Shown piece after piece: positions 35,751-44,275 of a stretch of DNA of 64,000 bases (position 1 is the stretch's first letter; each line of letters begins with the position of its first letter). The position numbers and the translations under genes were made by a program. Below the pieces are notes generated by a model. That model was given only the letters and a program-made list of their open reading frames with translations, had not been told where the DNA came from and searched no databases. Source of the DNA: Chitinophagales bacterium (GTDB lineage: Bacteria > Bacteroidota > Bacteroidia > Chitinophagales > UBA2359); the NCBI GenBank assembly GCA_041392475.1, contig JAWKLZ010000001.1, positions 434,001 to 498,000 of the forward strand, read 5' to 3'.

Positions 35751-35852
35751 TTAAATACCCAAAACTTGTAAAACCATAGTTGCCAAGTTCACAGGCTGGT
35801 CAATATTGCGAAAACGGCACGACATTAAAGCCATACGAAGTTCAGTCCACCT
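35751..35852 (-). pseudogene. 3' relic of an amidohydrolase gene
   Basis: On the minus strand the frame reads RWTELRMALMSCRFRNIDQ, then PVNLATMVLQVLGI and stop. It aligns with the C-terminal WTELRVALESCHFYDIDQLV to LATTNGLRVLGITE of the intact amidohydrolase at 37116-38150, with about 22 of 31 positions identical and a one-codon gap. No further upstream part is left. Its upstream end runs into the 5' region of the propeller lipoprotein at 35882. Confidence 0.75.
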
Positions 35853-35881
35853 ATTTTCTCAAAAAAATCGTTCTACTATAC

Positions 35882-36988
35882 ATGAATAAACTTATCTCTT
35901 TCTTTTTTTGTTTCTTTCCCCTTCTCGCCCTATTAGCATGCAATAAGGAGAAAGAACCTTTCACTGAATCGTCATGTACAGAGGTATTGGATAGATGGGC
36001 AATAAATACTGTCGACTACTTTAATAACTCTAAAAGTGATTTATTTTTTACTTCAAACGAAGTGGGCTACGTAGTAGGAATTGCAGGGACTATTCTCAAA
36101 ACTTCAAATGGTGGTCTTGATTGGGAACTGACCAATTACAAAAAAACTACTTCAAATTCGGATAGATTTGCTCACTTGCAGACCATTTACTTCATAGATG
36201 AATCCATTGGTTATATTGGAGGTAAAAGCATTTTTGATTTTTCTACTAATACACATAGTGGAGCTGTTTTATTGCATACAAGTGATGGTGGAGAGAATTG
36301 GGCGGAAAGATATTTTGAAAATGTTTTGAACATTCACGATTTAATTTTCTTTGATCAAGAAAACGGACTGGGCTTGTTTACCGTTCGCAATGAGGATGAT
36401 AATTCAGAATTGCGAATGGTCAAAACAAACAACAAAGGGGAGACATGGAATGAAATTCCTCTACCATTAAAGCGGATAAGGTCTTACCAATTCACTGCAA
36501 CTTCTTCATTTTTGATAATATGGGGTTCAGATGAATACAACAAATCCTTTATATTGAAGTCTAAAGATAATGGTTTGAATTGGCAAATAGCGTCAAATCC
36601 ACAACCTAATAATGCTACTCTAAGTTCAATGTACTTTATTGATGAAGAGTTTGGGTTTGCTATCTGTGGGAGAGCTATTTATCAAACAAAAGATAGTGGA
36701 AATTCTTGGAAGGAGATCAGTAGTCCAATGAATTCACACGCATTGATTCACTTTAGCTCAAGAACAGAGGGGTTTGTATTTAGCCCTGTTTTTGAAGTCT
36801 TTGAAGGAAATTTTGAGCCTCTATTGGTATTGAAATTTTATGAGGTTTTTCAAACAATAGATGGAGGAATGGAATGGACAAAAACGGAAATTCCTAAAGA
36901 GTGTGATTTTACGGGATTGAGTTATTCCCCTTCAAAAAATACCCTTTTCAGTATTGGAAAAACAATCAATAGGTTTGACATCAAGTAG
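35882..36988 (+). CDS. YCF48/BNR-type beta-propeller lipoprotein
   Basis: 368 residues from ATG 35882, which gives a lipoprotein signal (MNKLISFFFCFFPLLALLAC, Cys20); an upstream in-frame ATG would place the start inside the amidohydrolase relic. Repeats of the type SNGGLDWELT, SDGGENWAERYF, KGETWNEI, KDNGLNWQIA, KDSGNSWKEI and DGGMEWTKTE mark a propeller of YCF48/sialidase-like blades. Such proteins can be assembly factors or surface-binding proteins. Anchored by lipid, probably on the outer membrane. Substrate unknown. Confidence 0.85.
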   Translation: MNKLISFFFCFFPLLALLACNKEKEPFTESSCTEVLDRWAINTVDYFNNSKSDLFFTSNEVGYVVGIAGTILKTSNGGLDWELTNYKKTTSNSDRFAHLQTIYFIDESIGYIGGKSIFDFSTNTHSGAVLLHTSDGGENWAERYFENVLNIHDLIFFDQENGLGLFTVRNEDDNSELRMVKTNNKGETWNEIPLPLKRIRSYQFTATSSFLIIWGSDEYNKSFILKSKDNGLNWQIASNPQPNNATLSSMYFIDEEFGFAICGRAIYQTKDSGNSWKEISSPMNSHALIHFSSRTEGFVFSPVFEVFEGNFEPLLVLKFYEVFQTIDGGMEWTKTEIPKECDFTGLSYSPSKNTLFSIGKTINRFDIK

Positions 36989-37024
36989 ATAGAATTGTCT
37001 AACGATGCGTATTCTATCTACTTG
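36982..37024. terminator. 14-bp perfect hairpin overlapping the propeller gene stop
   Basis: CAAGTAGATAGAAT (36982-36995) pairs with 37011-37024. The stop codon TAG of the lipoprotein gene is inside the left arm. No T-run; probably a shared end for two convergent genes. Confidence 0.5.
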
Positions 37025-37115
37025 AAGGTCAAATATTTTCAAGAATGGCGAAGTCACTTATCCTATAACCTATATTAGAGAATGAATTCTCGCCATTGGA
37101 ATAAAAAAAAACATT

Positions 37116-38150
37116 TTATTCAGTAATTCCCAACACCCGCAAACCATTGGTCGTAGCCAAGTTCACAAGCTGGTCAATATCGTAGAAGTGGCAAGATTCC
37201 AAAGCTACTCGAAGTTCTGTCCACATATTTCCATCAGAATAAGGCTTGTACACATCCGAAATGTTATCAACGCCCAGACCAACGGTGATGCCTTCAGGAA
37301 GTAGTTCGTCAATTGGCGTAACCGAATTGTGACTTGGCACTAAACGTTCTGTGCGGTCGTGGTCAATCCATGCCGTTGGGCAAGCAATCATCATCAAATC
37401 CGCCTCACGCATCAAACTGTACAATTCTTTGCGGTAGGTCAAAGGATGTGCGCCAATCGAAATACCATGCACTCCAACGACTCTACCTTGCATACCATGT
37501 TCGATGGTTTTGCGGGCCAATAGTTCGGTTTCCTTTTCGTCAGGAGAGTTAAATTGGTCAATGTGAACGTGTGCCATTTTGCCCATACTTTTTGCAGTTG
37601 TAAGCAAAATATCGAGGTGTTCTTCTTCGTGTCCATCGTCTTTTGCAGGCAATCCACCGATAATATCCACAAACTGTGCTCCCAAATCAAACCATGCACG
37701 AGATTTTGGGTCAATTACTCCCTTCAAAACTTGGTTCACAAATTTGATTTCGATGTCACTGCCATAATTGTCTCTCAAACGAATGGCCGCCTTGATAGAT
37801 TTGTCTTCCATGATGTCGTCAATATCAATGAAAGTACCCAACGCTTGTACGCCTTGCTCCAAAAAATATTCGGTCGCTTTTGCCATACGTCCGTAAATCT
37901 GGTCGACAGTCGACTCACTTTTCATTTTATCAACGATATACCATTTATCTTTCAAGTAAGCATTGGTGTAAGGGAACGTTTCTGCATTCAAAGTATAGGC
38001 ACGATCTAAGTGATTGTGTGTGTTCACCCAACCGCCTTTGTCCATAATCTTTTTCGTAACGATACTTCGCAAGTCCCATGGTTCAAGCGAGTTAATTACT
38101 TCTTGCTGTGTCTGAACTCTCTGTGTTTGTGTTGCTGTTAGAGTTGTCAT
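37116..38150 (-). CDS. amidohydrolase, cytosine-deaminase-like
   Basis: 344 residues from the ATG at 38150 (MTTLTATQTQRVQTQ), preferred to an earlier start that would lie across the argH terminator. Metal ligands are visible: THNHLDRAYTL (HxH), MAHVHIDQFNS, GVHGISIGAHPL and LGVDNISDVY with the late Asp. The pattern fits the cytosine deaminase/atrazine-chlorohydrolase branch of metal-dependent hydrolases; substrate uncertain. A decayed 3' copy is at 35751-35852. It lies downstream of argH but is separated from it by a terminator. Confidence 0.82.
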   Translation of the reverse strand: MTTLTATQTQRVQTQQEVINSLEPWDLRSIVTKKIMDKGGWVNTHNHLDRAYTLNAETFPYTNAYLKDKWYIVDKMKSESTVDQIYGRMAKATEYFLEQGVQALGTFIDIDDIMEDKSIKAAIRLRDNYGSDIEIKFVNQVLKGVIDPKSRAWFDLGAQFVDIIGGLPAKDDGHEEEHLDILLTTAKSMGKMAHVHIDQFNSPDEKETELLARKTIEHGMQGRVVGVHGISIGAHPLTYRKELYSLMREADLMMIACPTAWIDHDRTERLVPSHNSVTPIDELLPEGITVGLGVDNISDVYKPYSDGNMWTELRVALESCHFYDIDQLVNLATTNGLRVLGITE

Positions 38151-38172
38151 ACAAAATGTTTGTTTATGGTTC

Positions 38173-38206
38173 AAAAAAAAGGCGTTCACTGGAAAAGTGA
38201 ACGCCT
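38173..38206 (-). terminator. intrinsic terminator after argH
   Basis: An 11-bp stem AGGCGTTCACT (38180-38190) with AGTGAACGCCT (38196-38206); on the minus strand the hairpin is followed by a run of T (38173-38180). Confidence 0.85.
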
Positions 38207-38217
38207 CAATTAATATT

Positions 38218-39600
38218 TTAAGAAATAGAATGTTTTTCGTTTTGTGGAGATTCAATAGAAGAAACATCAGTCGTCAACAAAGCCTCCAATGCTTCCCGAA
38301 CCTGCTGGAACCGAAATTCCTCCAATACATCTTTCATCAATTGCCGTATCTGATCGTTGCACAAATTGCCTATACTTCCTTCGTGTGTGTGCTTCAAATC
38401 GTAAGAAGGCTTGAAGTTGCCCGCTTCAATGTCCATCCCAATTTGCTTATAAGCATCTCTAAACGGCACACCTTCAAGGACTAACTGATTGACCACTTCA
38501 ACACTGAACATATACTTATACATTTCATCTTCTACCAAACCTTCCTTCACAATGATGTGCTGCAATGCGTAGTGAGCAATGCCCAAGCAATCTTTCATTT
38601 CTTTGAATACAGGCAAAAAACTTTCTTTGATGACCTGCAAATCACGGTGATACCCAACGGGTAAGTTGGTGGTAATCATCGCAATTTCATTGGGTAAAGC
38701 TTGAATTTTGTTGCATTTGGCTCGAATCAACTCAAATACATCGGGGTTCTTTTTTTGTGGCATGATGCTCGAACCTGTGGTCAAATCTTTCGGAAGGCTC
38801 ACAAAGCCAAAGTTTTGACTCATAAATAGGCATACGTCCTGCGCCATTTTTGCTAAAGTCGCTGCAACGGAAGCCAAAGCCGAAGCTACGATTCTTTCGG
38901 TTTTGCCACGACCCATTTGTGCATAGACTACATTATAGTTCAAGGCTTCAAATCCCAACAAATCGGTGGTCATTTGACGGTTCAGAGGAAAAGATGAACC
39001 ATATCCTGCTGCCGAACCCAATGGGTTTTTGTTAGAAACTCGGTAAGCTGCCTGCAACAGGAGCATATCGTCCACCAAACTTTCGGCATAAGCGGCAAAC
39101 CACAATCCGAAAGAGGAAGGCATCGCTACTTGATAGTGCGTATAGCCTGGCATCAAAACAGCTTTGTATTTTTCGCTTTGATGCAATAAAAGGTCAAAAA
39201 GGGGCTGAATGTATTCCACGACTTCTTGCAGTTCGTCCCTAATGAACAACTTCAAATCCACCAGAACTTGGTCGTTGCGGGAACGTCCGCTGTGGATTTT
39301 TTTGCCCATGTCACCCAATCGTTGCGTCAACATTCCCTCTACTTGTGAGTGAACGTCTTCTACACCGTCTTCAATTTCAAATTGTTCGGCTTGGATTTCG
39401 TGGTAAATGTTTTGGAGTTCTTGGGAGAGAATTTGGTGTTCATTGGAGGAAAGCAATCCAATACTCTCTAACATTTTGATATGTGCCAGAGATCCTAATA
39501 CATCGTGTGGAGCGAGGAAAACGTCTAATTCTTTGTCTTTTCCGACAGTAAATTTTTCGATTTCTTTGTTTACTTCAAAGCCTTTTTGCCAAAGCTTCAT
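38218..39600 (-). CDS. argH: argininosuccinate lyase
   Basis: 460 residues. Splits argininosuccinate to arginine and fumarate, the last step of arginine synthesis. The signature GSSIMPQKKNPDVFELIR lies near residue 277 with the catalytic Ser, and the N-terminal VHSQVEGMLTQRLGDMGKKI and HSGRSRNDQV segments are typical. Other arg genes are not in the window. It has its own promoter and terminator. Confidence 0.95.
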   Translation of the reverse strand: MKLWQKGFEVNKEIEKFTVGKDKELDVFLAPHDVLGSLAHIKMLESIGLLSSNEHQILSQELQNIYHEIQAEQFEIEDGVEDVHSQVEGMLTQRLGDMGKKIHSGRSRNDQVLVDLKLFIRDELQEVVEYIQPLFDLLLHQSEKYKAVLMPGYTHYQVAMPSSFGLWFAAYAESLVDDMLLLQAAYRVSNKNPLGSAAGYGSSFPLNRQMTTDLLGFEALNYNVVYAQMGRGKTERIVASALASVAATLAKMAQDVCLFMSQNFGFVSLPKDLTTGSSIMPQKKNPDVFELIRAKCNKIQALPNEIAMITTNLPVGYHRDLQVIKESFLPVFKEMKDCLGIAHYALQHIIVKEGLVEDEMYKYMFSVEVVNQLVLEGVPFRDAYKQIGMDIEAGNFKPSYDLKHTHEGSIGNLCNDQIRQLMKDVLEEFRFQQVREALEALLTTDVSSIESPQNEKHSIS

Positions 39601-39649
39601 ATAGTGTTGCTTTTTTTTAACCTTTATTTAAGGTAGGGTTAAATTTCGC

Positions 39650-39680
39650 CAAAGTTAGGGGATAGGATTGAAGTGTGCAA
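39650..39680 (-). promoter_or_regulatory. argH promoter
   Basis: Minus-strand TAACTTTG (39650-39657) and TTG (39678-39680), 20 bases apart, 50 bases before the argH start. The remainder of the 299-base gap to the GH16 gene shows nothing else clear. Confidence 0.5.
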
Positions 39681-39864
39681 GTTTTTTAGTAAATTTATGT
39701 TTTGAAGATGATTAGTTGGTTGGTAGAGTCTGTTTTGTACGAAATTATAGGAAAATAAATAAATAGGTTGAACCCTTATGTAGTTCCATTGTTGTTTTCT
39801 ACAAATATTTAAGACCTAATGGACTGTGTAACTTATGAACTAAATATCGAATCAAAATAAGCAC

Positions 39865-39872
39865 TATCTTTG
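39865..39872 (+). promoter_or_regulatory. -7 element TATCTTTG for the GH16-GH3 unit
   Basis: Fits TAnnTTTG, 28 bases before the GH16 ATG; the alternative TTG start at 39870 overlaps it and is therefore unlikely. Confidence 0.45.
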
Positions 39873-39899
39873 GGATTGATAATTCAAAAAAAACCTTTG

Positions 39900-41084
39900 A
39901 TGAACAAATTCTTATTCTTTTCTATCCTTGTTTTCAACTTACTCACTGCAGCTTGTGGTGACAAAAAATCAGATGATACTCCAACTCCAGAATTGCCACA
40001 ATTATCCATTGGTAGTGTCACCCTTTTTGAAGGAAACGAGGGTCAAACCTTTCGTTTTCAAGTTTCTCTTAACATTGTAGCTGAAGATATAGTGAGAGTA
40101 GATTACAAGACCCTTGAAGTTACAGCAGATGAAGGAATAGATTTTGTAAAGACGACAGGAACCTTGAATATTCCAATAGGGCAGCAAACTGCCTTCATTG
40201 AAGTAGAGGTATTACCCGATAATTTAAATGAAGCAGACGAGGAATTCAAAGTGGTGTTGTCCAATGCTGTAAATGCCACAATTTTAAATGGAGAAGGCCT
40301 GGGAACGATTCGTAACGTCGTAGAAATGCCAGAAAATGGCTACATTACTCCTGAATCTTATACAGGTTACAACTTGGTATGGAGCGATGAATTTGAAGGA
40401 ATTGCTCTCAACGCAGCAGATTGGACACGTGAAATCGGTGGACATGGTTGGGGCAATCAAGAACTTCAATACTATACCGACCGCACTGATAATGCCTATT
40501 TGACGGATGGAAATTTGGTCATTGAAGCCAAGAAAGAGAGCTTCAATGCTTCGGCTTACACTTCTGCAAGACTTATCACCCAAAACAAACAAACCTTCAC
40601 TTTTGGTCGCATAGACATCAGAGCGATTTTGCCAGAAGGTCAAGGCATTTGGCCTGCACTTTGGATGTTGGGACAAAATATTGGAGACATTGGCTGGCCT
40701 GCTTGTGGCGAAATTGACATCATGGAATTGGTTGGACACGAACCTTCAACGACTCATGGAACAGCGCATTGGGGCGCACAGGGGCAAGGGTATAGCAACT
40801 ATCAGGGAAAGGGATATTATTTGAATGGAGGCGAAAAATTCTCGGATAAATACCATGTATTTTCTTTGGTGTGGGAAGCGAATTCAATTAAATGGTATGT
40901 GGATGACAATGAATTTTACCGCCTAACGAATGTGGACGTAAACGGAAACTATCCCTTCAACAAAGACTTTTTCTTCATCTTCAATATTGCAGTAGGTGGC
41001 CAATGGCCAGGTTCACCCGATGCTACAACGCAGTTTCCACAAAGGATGTATGTGGATTATGTTAGGGTTTTTCAACTAAAATAA
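39900..41084 (+). CDS. GH16 endo-beta-1,3-glucanase (laminarinase) lipoprotein with Calx-beta domain
   Basis: 394 residues from ATG 39900. Lipoprotein signal MNKFLFFSILVFNLLTAACG (Cys19). Residues 35-140 are a Calx-beta domain (VTLFEGNEGQTFRFQVSL, EADEEFKVVLSNA), likely calcium-binding and spacing the enzyme from the membrane. Residues 155-394 are glycoside hydrolase family 16 with the catalytic stretch GEIDIMELVG (nucleophile Glu271, Asp273, acid/base Glu276) and the laminarinase-type WPALWMLG and AVGGQWPG motifs. It cuts beta-1,3-glucan at the cell surface. The GH3 gene follows after 33 bases. Confidence 0.93.
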   Translation: MNKFLFFSILVFNLLTAACGDKKSDDTPTPELPQLSIGSVTLFEGNEGQTFRFQVSLNIVAEDIVRVDYKTLEVTADEGIDFVKTTGTLNIPIGQQTAFIEVEVLPDNLNEADEEFKVVLSNAVNATILNGEGLGTIRNVVEMPENGYITPESYTGYNLVWSDEFEGIALNAADWTREIGGHGWGNQELQYYTDRTDNAYLTDGNLVIEAKKESFNASAYTSARLITQNKQTFTFGRIDIRAILPEGQGIWPALWMLGQNIGDIGWPACGEIDIMELVGHEPSTTHGTAHWGAQGQGYSNYQGKGYYLNGGEKFSDKYHVFSLVWEANSIKWYVDDNEFYRLTNVDVNGNYPFNKDFFFIFNIAVGGQWPGSPDATTQFPQRMYVDYVRVFQLK

Positions 41085-41117
41085 AATCACCAACAGCCTA
41101 ATAAATAAATCAAAAAA

Positions 41118-43379
41118 ATGACTAAGAAATATTACTTCCTTTTGCCTATCATCTGTTTGTTTTTTACCACATTTATGATTGCCCAAGACAAAAAAACGGA
41201 GTCAAAAATAGACGTTCTACTAAAAGAAATGACCTTAGAAGAAAAGGTCGGTCAAATGAACCAATATTCTGGCTTCTTTGATGCAACGGGTCCTGCTCCA
41301 AAAGATGGGGATAATAAGTACAAATATGACCACATCAAATCGGGAAAAGTGGGTTCGATGCTCAATGTGCGTGGAGCGAAACAGGTGCGTGCCATGCAAA
41401 AAATAGCTGTTGAAGAATCGAGGTTGGGGATTCCACTCATCTTTGGTTTTGATGTGATTCACGGCTTCAAAACGATTAGTCCGATTCCATTGGCAGAATC
41501 TGCAAGTTGGGATTTGAAGGCGATTGAAGAGTCGGCTCGCATTGCAGCTATTGAAGCATCGGCAGCAGGTTTGAATTGGACTTTTGCGCCAATGATGGAT
41601 ATTTCGAGGGATGCCCGTTGGGGGCGTGTGATGGAAGGAGGAGGAGAGGATACCTATCTGGGAACTCAGATTGCGGTAGCAAGGGTGAAAGGTTTTCAGG
41701 GAGAGGATTTAAGTGCAGCGAATACGATTGCAGCTTGCGCCAAACATTTTGCAGGCTATGGTTTTGTGGAGTCAGGTAAGGAGTACAATACAGTAGATGT
41801 TGGACTTTCAACGCTTTACAATGTCATATTGCCTCCTTTCAAAGCAGCGAAAGAAGCAGGCATACAAACATTTATGAACTCGTTCAGTTCGTTGAATGGT
41901 GTTCCTGCAACAGGTGACCCTTTTCTGCAAAGGGATATTTTGAAGGGAGAATGGGGGTTTGAAGGTTTTGTGGTGTCGGATTGGGGTTCTATCGGAGAAC
42001 TTAAAAACCACGGTTTTGCAGAAGATGATGCTCATGCTGCTCTTATCGCTGCAACTGCAGGTTCCGATATGGATATGGAATCTCATGCTTATGTAGATCA
42101 TTTGAAGAACTTAGTGGAAACAGGCAAGGTGAAAATGGACTATATTGACGATGCTGTAAGGCGGATATTGCGGGTGAAATTTGCTTTGGGATTGTTCGAT
42201 GACCCTTACCGGTACTGCGATGAGGAGAGAGAAAAAACGCTTATGAATCATGCTGATCACCATGCTGCAGCTTTGGACTTGGCGAAAAAATCCATTGTAT
42301 TGTTGAAGAACGAAGGAAATGTGTTGCCTCTCCCCAAAAAAGGCAAAAAAATTGCTTTGATTGGAGCTTTGGCGGATGATAAAAATAGTCCTTTGGGCAA
42401 TTGGAGATTGGCTTCTGACAACCATACAGCTGTTTCGGTATTGGAGGGAATGAAAGCTTATGATGGCAATGAATTGAATTATTCTATGGGTGTAAAGTTG
42501 AATTTGGAAGACCCTGTTTTTCACCTTCAATTGCCCATCAATACCACCGACAAAACGGGGATAGAAGAAGCCGTAGCTGCTGCAAAGGAGGTGGATATTG
42601 TTGTGATGGTTTTGGGAGAAAATGGTTTTCAATCAGGGGAGGGGCGCAGCCGCTCGAGTCTTCAATTACCAGGATTACAACAAGAATTATTGGAGGCAGT
42701 TCATGCTGTAAACCCAAATATAGTTTTGGTATTGATGAATGGTCGTCCTTTGGCGGTGACTTGGGCAGACGAAAATGTGCCTGCCATTGTAGAGGCTTGG
42801 CAGTTGGGTTCGCAAACTGGTCATGCGGTTGCAGAGGTTTTGTATGGTGACTACAATCCGAGTGGTAAACTTCCAATGACTTTTCCAAGACAGGTGGGAC
42901 AGGTGCCGATTTATTACAACTACAAAGAGTCGGGTCGTTCTGCGGCAAAAAATAAGGGGGAAGTTTTTTGGACGCATTACAATGATGAAACCAATGACCC
43001 GCTTTATGCCTTTGGGCATGGATTGAGCTACACAGATTTTACATATTCAGACTTCAAAGTTGCGGTAAATAGCGATAAAAAGGAAGTGCAAGTCTCTGTC
43101 AATGTGAAAAATACGGGTAAAATGGATGGCGAAGAAGTGGTTCAGTTATACATTCGTGACCGAGTGGCAAGTGTAGCCCGTCCCGTCAAAGAATTGAAGG
43201 GTTTTGAAAAGATTGCTTTGAAGGCAGGAGAGAGCAAAATGGTTGAATTTACATTGACCGAACAAGAATTGGGTTTTTACAACAATCAAGGAAAGTTTGT
43301 TGTGGAGGCTGGTGATTTTGATGTGATGGTGGGTGGAAGTTCGGAAACGGTATTGAAGGATACGTTTATTTTGAAATAG
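41118..43379 (+). CDS. bglX: GH3 beta-glucosidase
   Basis: 753 residues. Signal peptide ends near FMIAQ. Family 3 layout: N-terminal barrel with KHFAGYGFVESGKEYN and the nucleophile in GFVVSDWGSIGEL (Asp288), the alpha/beta sandwich with VLGENGFQSGEGRSRSSL, and a C-terminal fibronectin type III-like domain (GEEVVQLYIRDRVASVARPV). It releases glucose from the oligosaccharides produced by the GH16 enzyme upstream. Order and length match periplasmic BglX. Confidence 0.93.
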   Translation: MTKKYYFLLPIICLFFTTFMIAQDKKTESKIDVLLKEMTLEEKVGQMNQYSGFFDATGPAPKDGDNKYKYDHIKSGKVGSMLNVRGAKQVRAMQKIAVEESRLGIPLIFGFDVIHGFKTISPIPLAESASWDLKAIEESARIAAIEASAAGLNWTFAPMMDISRDARWGRVMEGGGEDTYLGTQIAVARVKGFQGEDLSAANTIAACAKHFAGYGFVESGKEYNTVDVGLSTLYNVILPPFKAAKEAGIQTFMNSFSSLNGVPATGDPFLQRDILKGEWGFEGFVVSDWGSIGELKNHGFAEDDAHAALIAATAGSDMDMESHAYVDHLKNLVETGKVKMDYIDDAVRRILRVKFALGLFDDPYRYCDEEREKTLMNHADHHAAALDLAKKSIVLLKNEGNVLPLPKKGKKIALIGALADDKNSPLGNWRLASDNHTAVSVLEGMKAYDGNELNYSMGVKLNLEDPVFHLQLPINTTDKTGIEEAVAAAKEVDIVVMVLGENGFQSGEGRSRSSLQLPGLQQELLEAVHAVNPNIVLVLMNGRPLAVTWADENVPAIVEAWQLGSQTGHAVAEVLYGDYNPSGKLPMTFPRQVGQVPIYYNYKESGRSAAKNKGEVFWTHYNDETNDPLYAFGHGLSYTDFTYSDFKVAVNSDKKEVQVSVNVKNTGKMDGEEVVQLYIRDRVASVARPVKELKGFEKIALKAGESKMVEFTLTEQELGFYNNQGKFVVEAGDFDVMVGGSSETVLKDTFILK

Positions 43380-43388
43380 ATTGACCTG

Positions 43389-43408
43389 TGAGTCGTCCTA
43401 AAAAAAAC
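43389..43408 (+). repeat. short motif shared with the alkaline phosphatase 3' end
   Basis: TGAGTCGTCCTAAAAAAAAC begins 10 bases after the GH3 stop codon, in the sense direction; see 9361-9379. Confidence 0.5.
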
Positions 43409-43444
43409 TTCAACTTCTCCCAATCGTTATTCTAAAAAAAAATA

Positions 43445-43586
43445 GGTTCATTGACAAATATTGTGAGATTAGACTTCGGTAGTTTATGCTTTAAAAAATT
43501 ACATGCCCATTTTATTGAAAATCATTTTCGTATGAAACGAAACTACCGAAGTCTTTGATAGACCCCACAAAAATTGTCAATGAACC
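43445..43586. repeat. MITE-like palindromic repeat, copy A (142 bp)
   Basis: Terminal arms GGTTCATTGACAA (43445-43457) and its perfect complement (43574-43586); subterminal arms AGACTTCGGTAGTTT (43471-43485) and AAACTACCGAAGTCT in the right half (43539-43553). Copy B with the same plan and nearly the same length is at 50552-50692. The element ends inside the start region of the Uma2 gene. Confidence 0.8.
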
Positions 43587-44203
43587 AAAAAACAAAAACG
43601 ATGATTACTTCTCTTAGCCAACTTGATTTGAACAAACATTACACCTATGCAGATTACCTTCTTTGGCAATTCAAAGAGAGAGTGGAACTGTTGAAAGGTC
43701 GTTTATTGCCAATGGCAGCTCCAAATGTGAAGCATCAACGAATTTCAGGAAACCTATATGTGTTGATATATAAACATTTTTCTACGAAAAAATGCGATGT
43801 TTTTGCTGCTCCTTTTGATGTTCGTTTGCCCCTTCCTAAATCCAAAATCAAAGGAAACAAGATAGATACTGTTGTTCAGCCAGATTTGTGTGTGGTTTGT
43901 GACGAAGACAAATTAGATACACAAGGTTGTGTAGGCGCGCCTGATTTAGTGGTGGAGATTCTATCGCCCGGGAATTCTAAGAAGGAGATGAAAGACAAGT
44001 TTGAATTGTATCAAGAGGCAGGTGTTTTGGAGTATTGGGTAATTGACCCCGAACACAATTTGGCATTTGCCTATCATCTGGACGATACAACGAACAGATT
44101 TGTTTCAGAAACTATTTTTGCCGCATTGACGGATGAAGATGCCTTGACTTCAAAGGTATTTGAAGGTTTGGAGATTGTATTGAAGGACGTATTTCCGAAA
44201 TAG
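43580..44203 (+). CDS. Uma2-family restriction-endonuclease-fold protein
   Basis: 207 residues from ATG 43580; ATG 43601 (MITSLSQLDLN) is an equally good start because the first codons lie in the right arm of a MITE. The PD-(D/E)XK nuclease-like core is seen in VVQPDLCVVCDEDKL, GAPDLVVEILSPGNSKKEMKDKFELY and GVLEYWVIDPEHN. Uma2 proteins are abundant in multicellular and cyanobacterial-like lineages; their function is not settled. The gene stands alone. Confidence 0.85.
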   Translation: MNQKTKTMITSLSQLDLNKHYTYADYLLWQFKERVELLKGRLLPMAAPNVKHQRISGNLYVLIYKHFSTKKCDVFAAPFDVRLPLPKSKIKGNKIDTVVQPDLCVVCDEDKLDTQGCVGAPDLVVEILSPGNSKKEMKDKFELYQEAGVLEYWVIDPEHNLAFAYHLDDTTNRFVSETIFAALTDEDALTSKVFEGLEIVLKDVFPK

Positions 44204-44275
44204 GAGATACATCCTTCAATGCAATAGAGTTGCTGTTGCAGTATTTTGAAGCGGCGGCGGCTTAAAATTTCCGTT

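Noticed and set aside
39717..39740. tRNA-like string GGTTGGTAGAGTC
   Set aside because: No acceptor stem, anticodon arm or TPsiC arm could be built around it; no tRNA found anywhere in the window.
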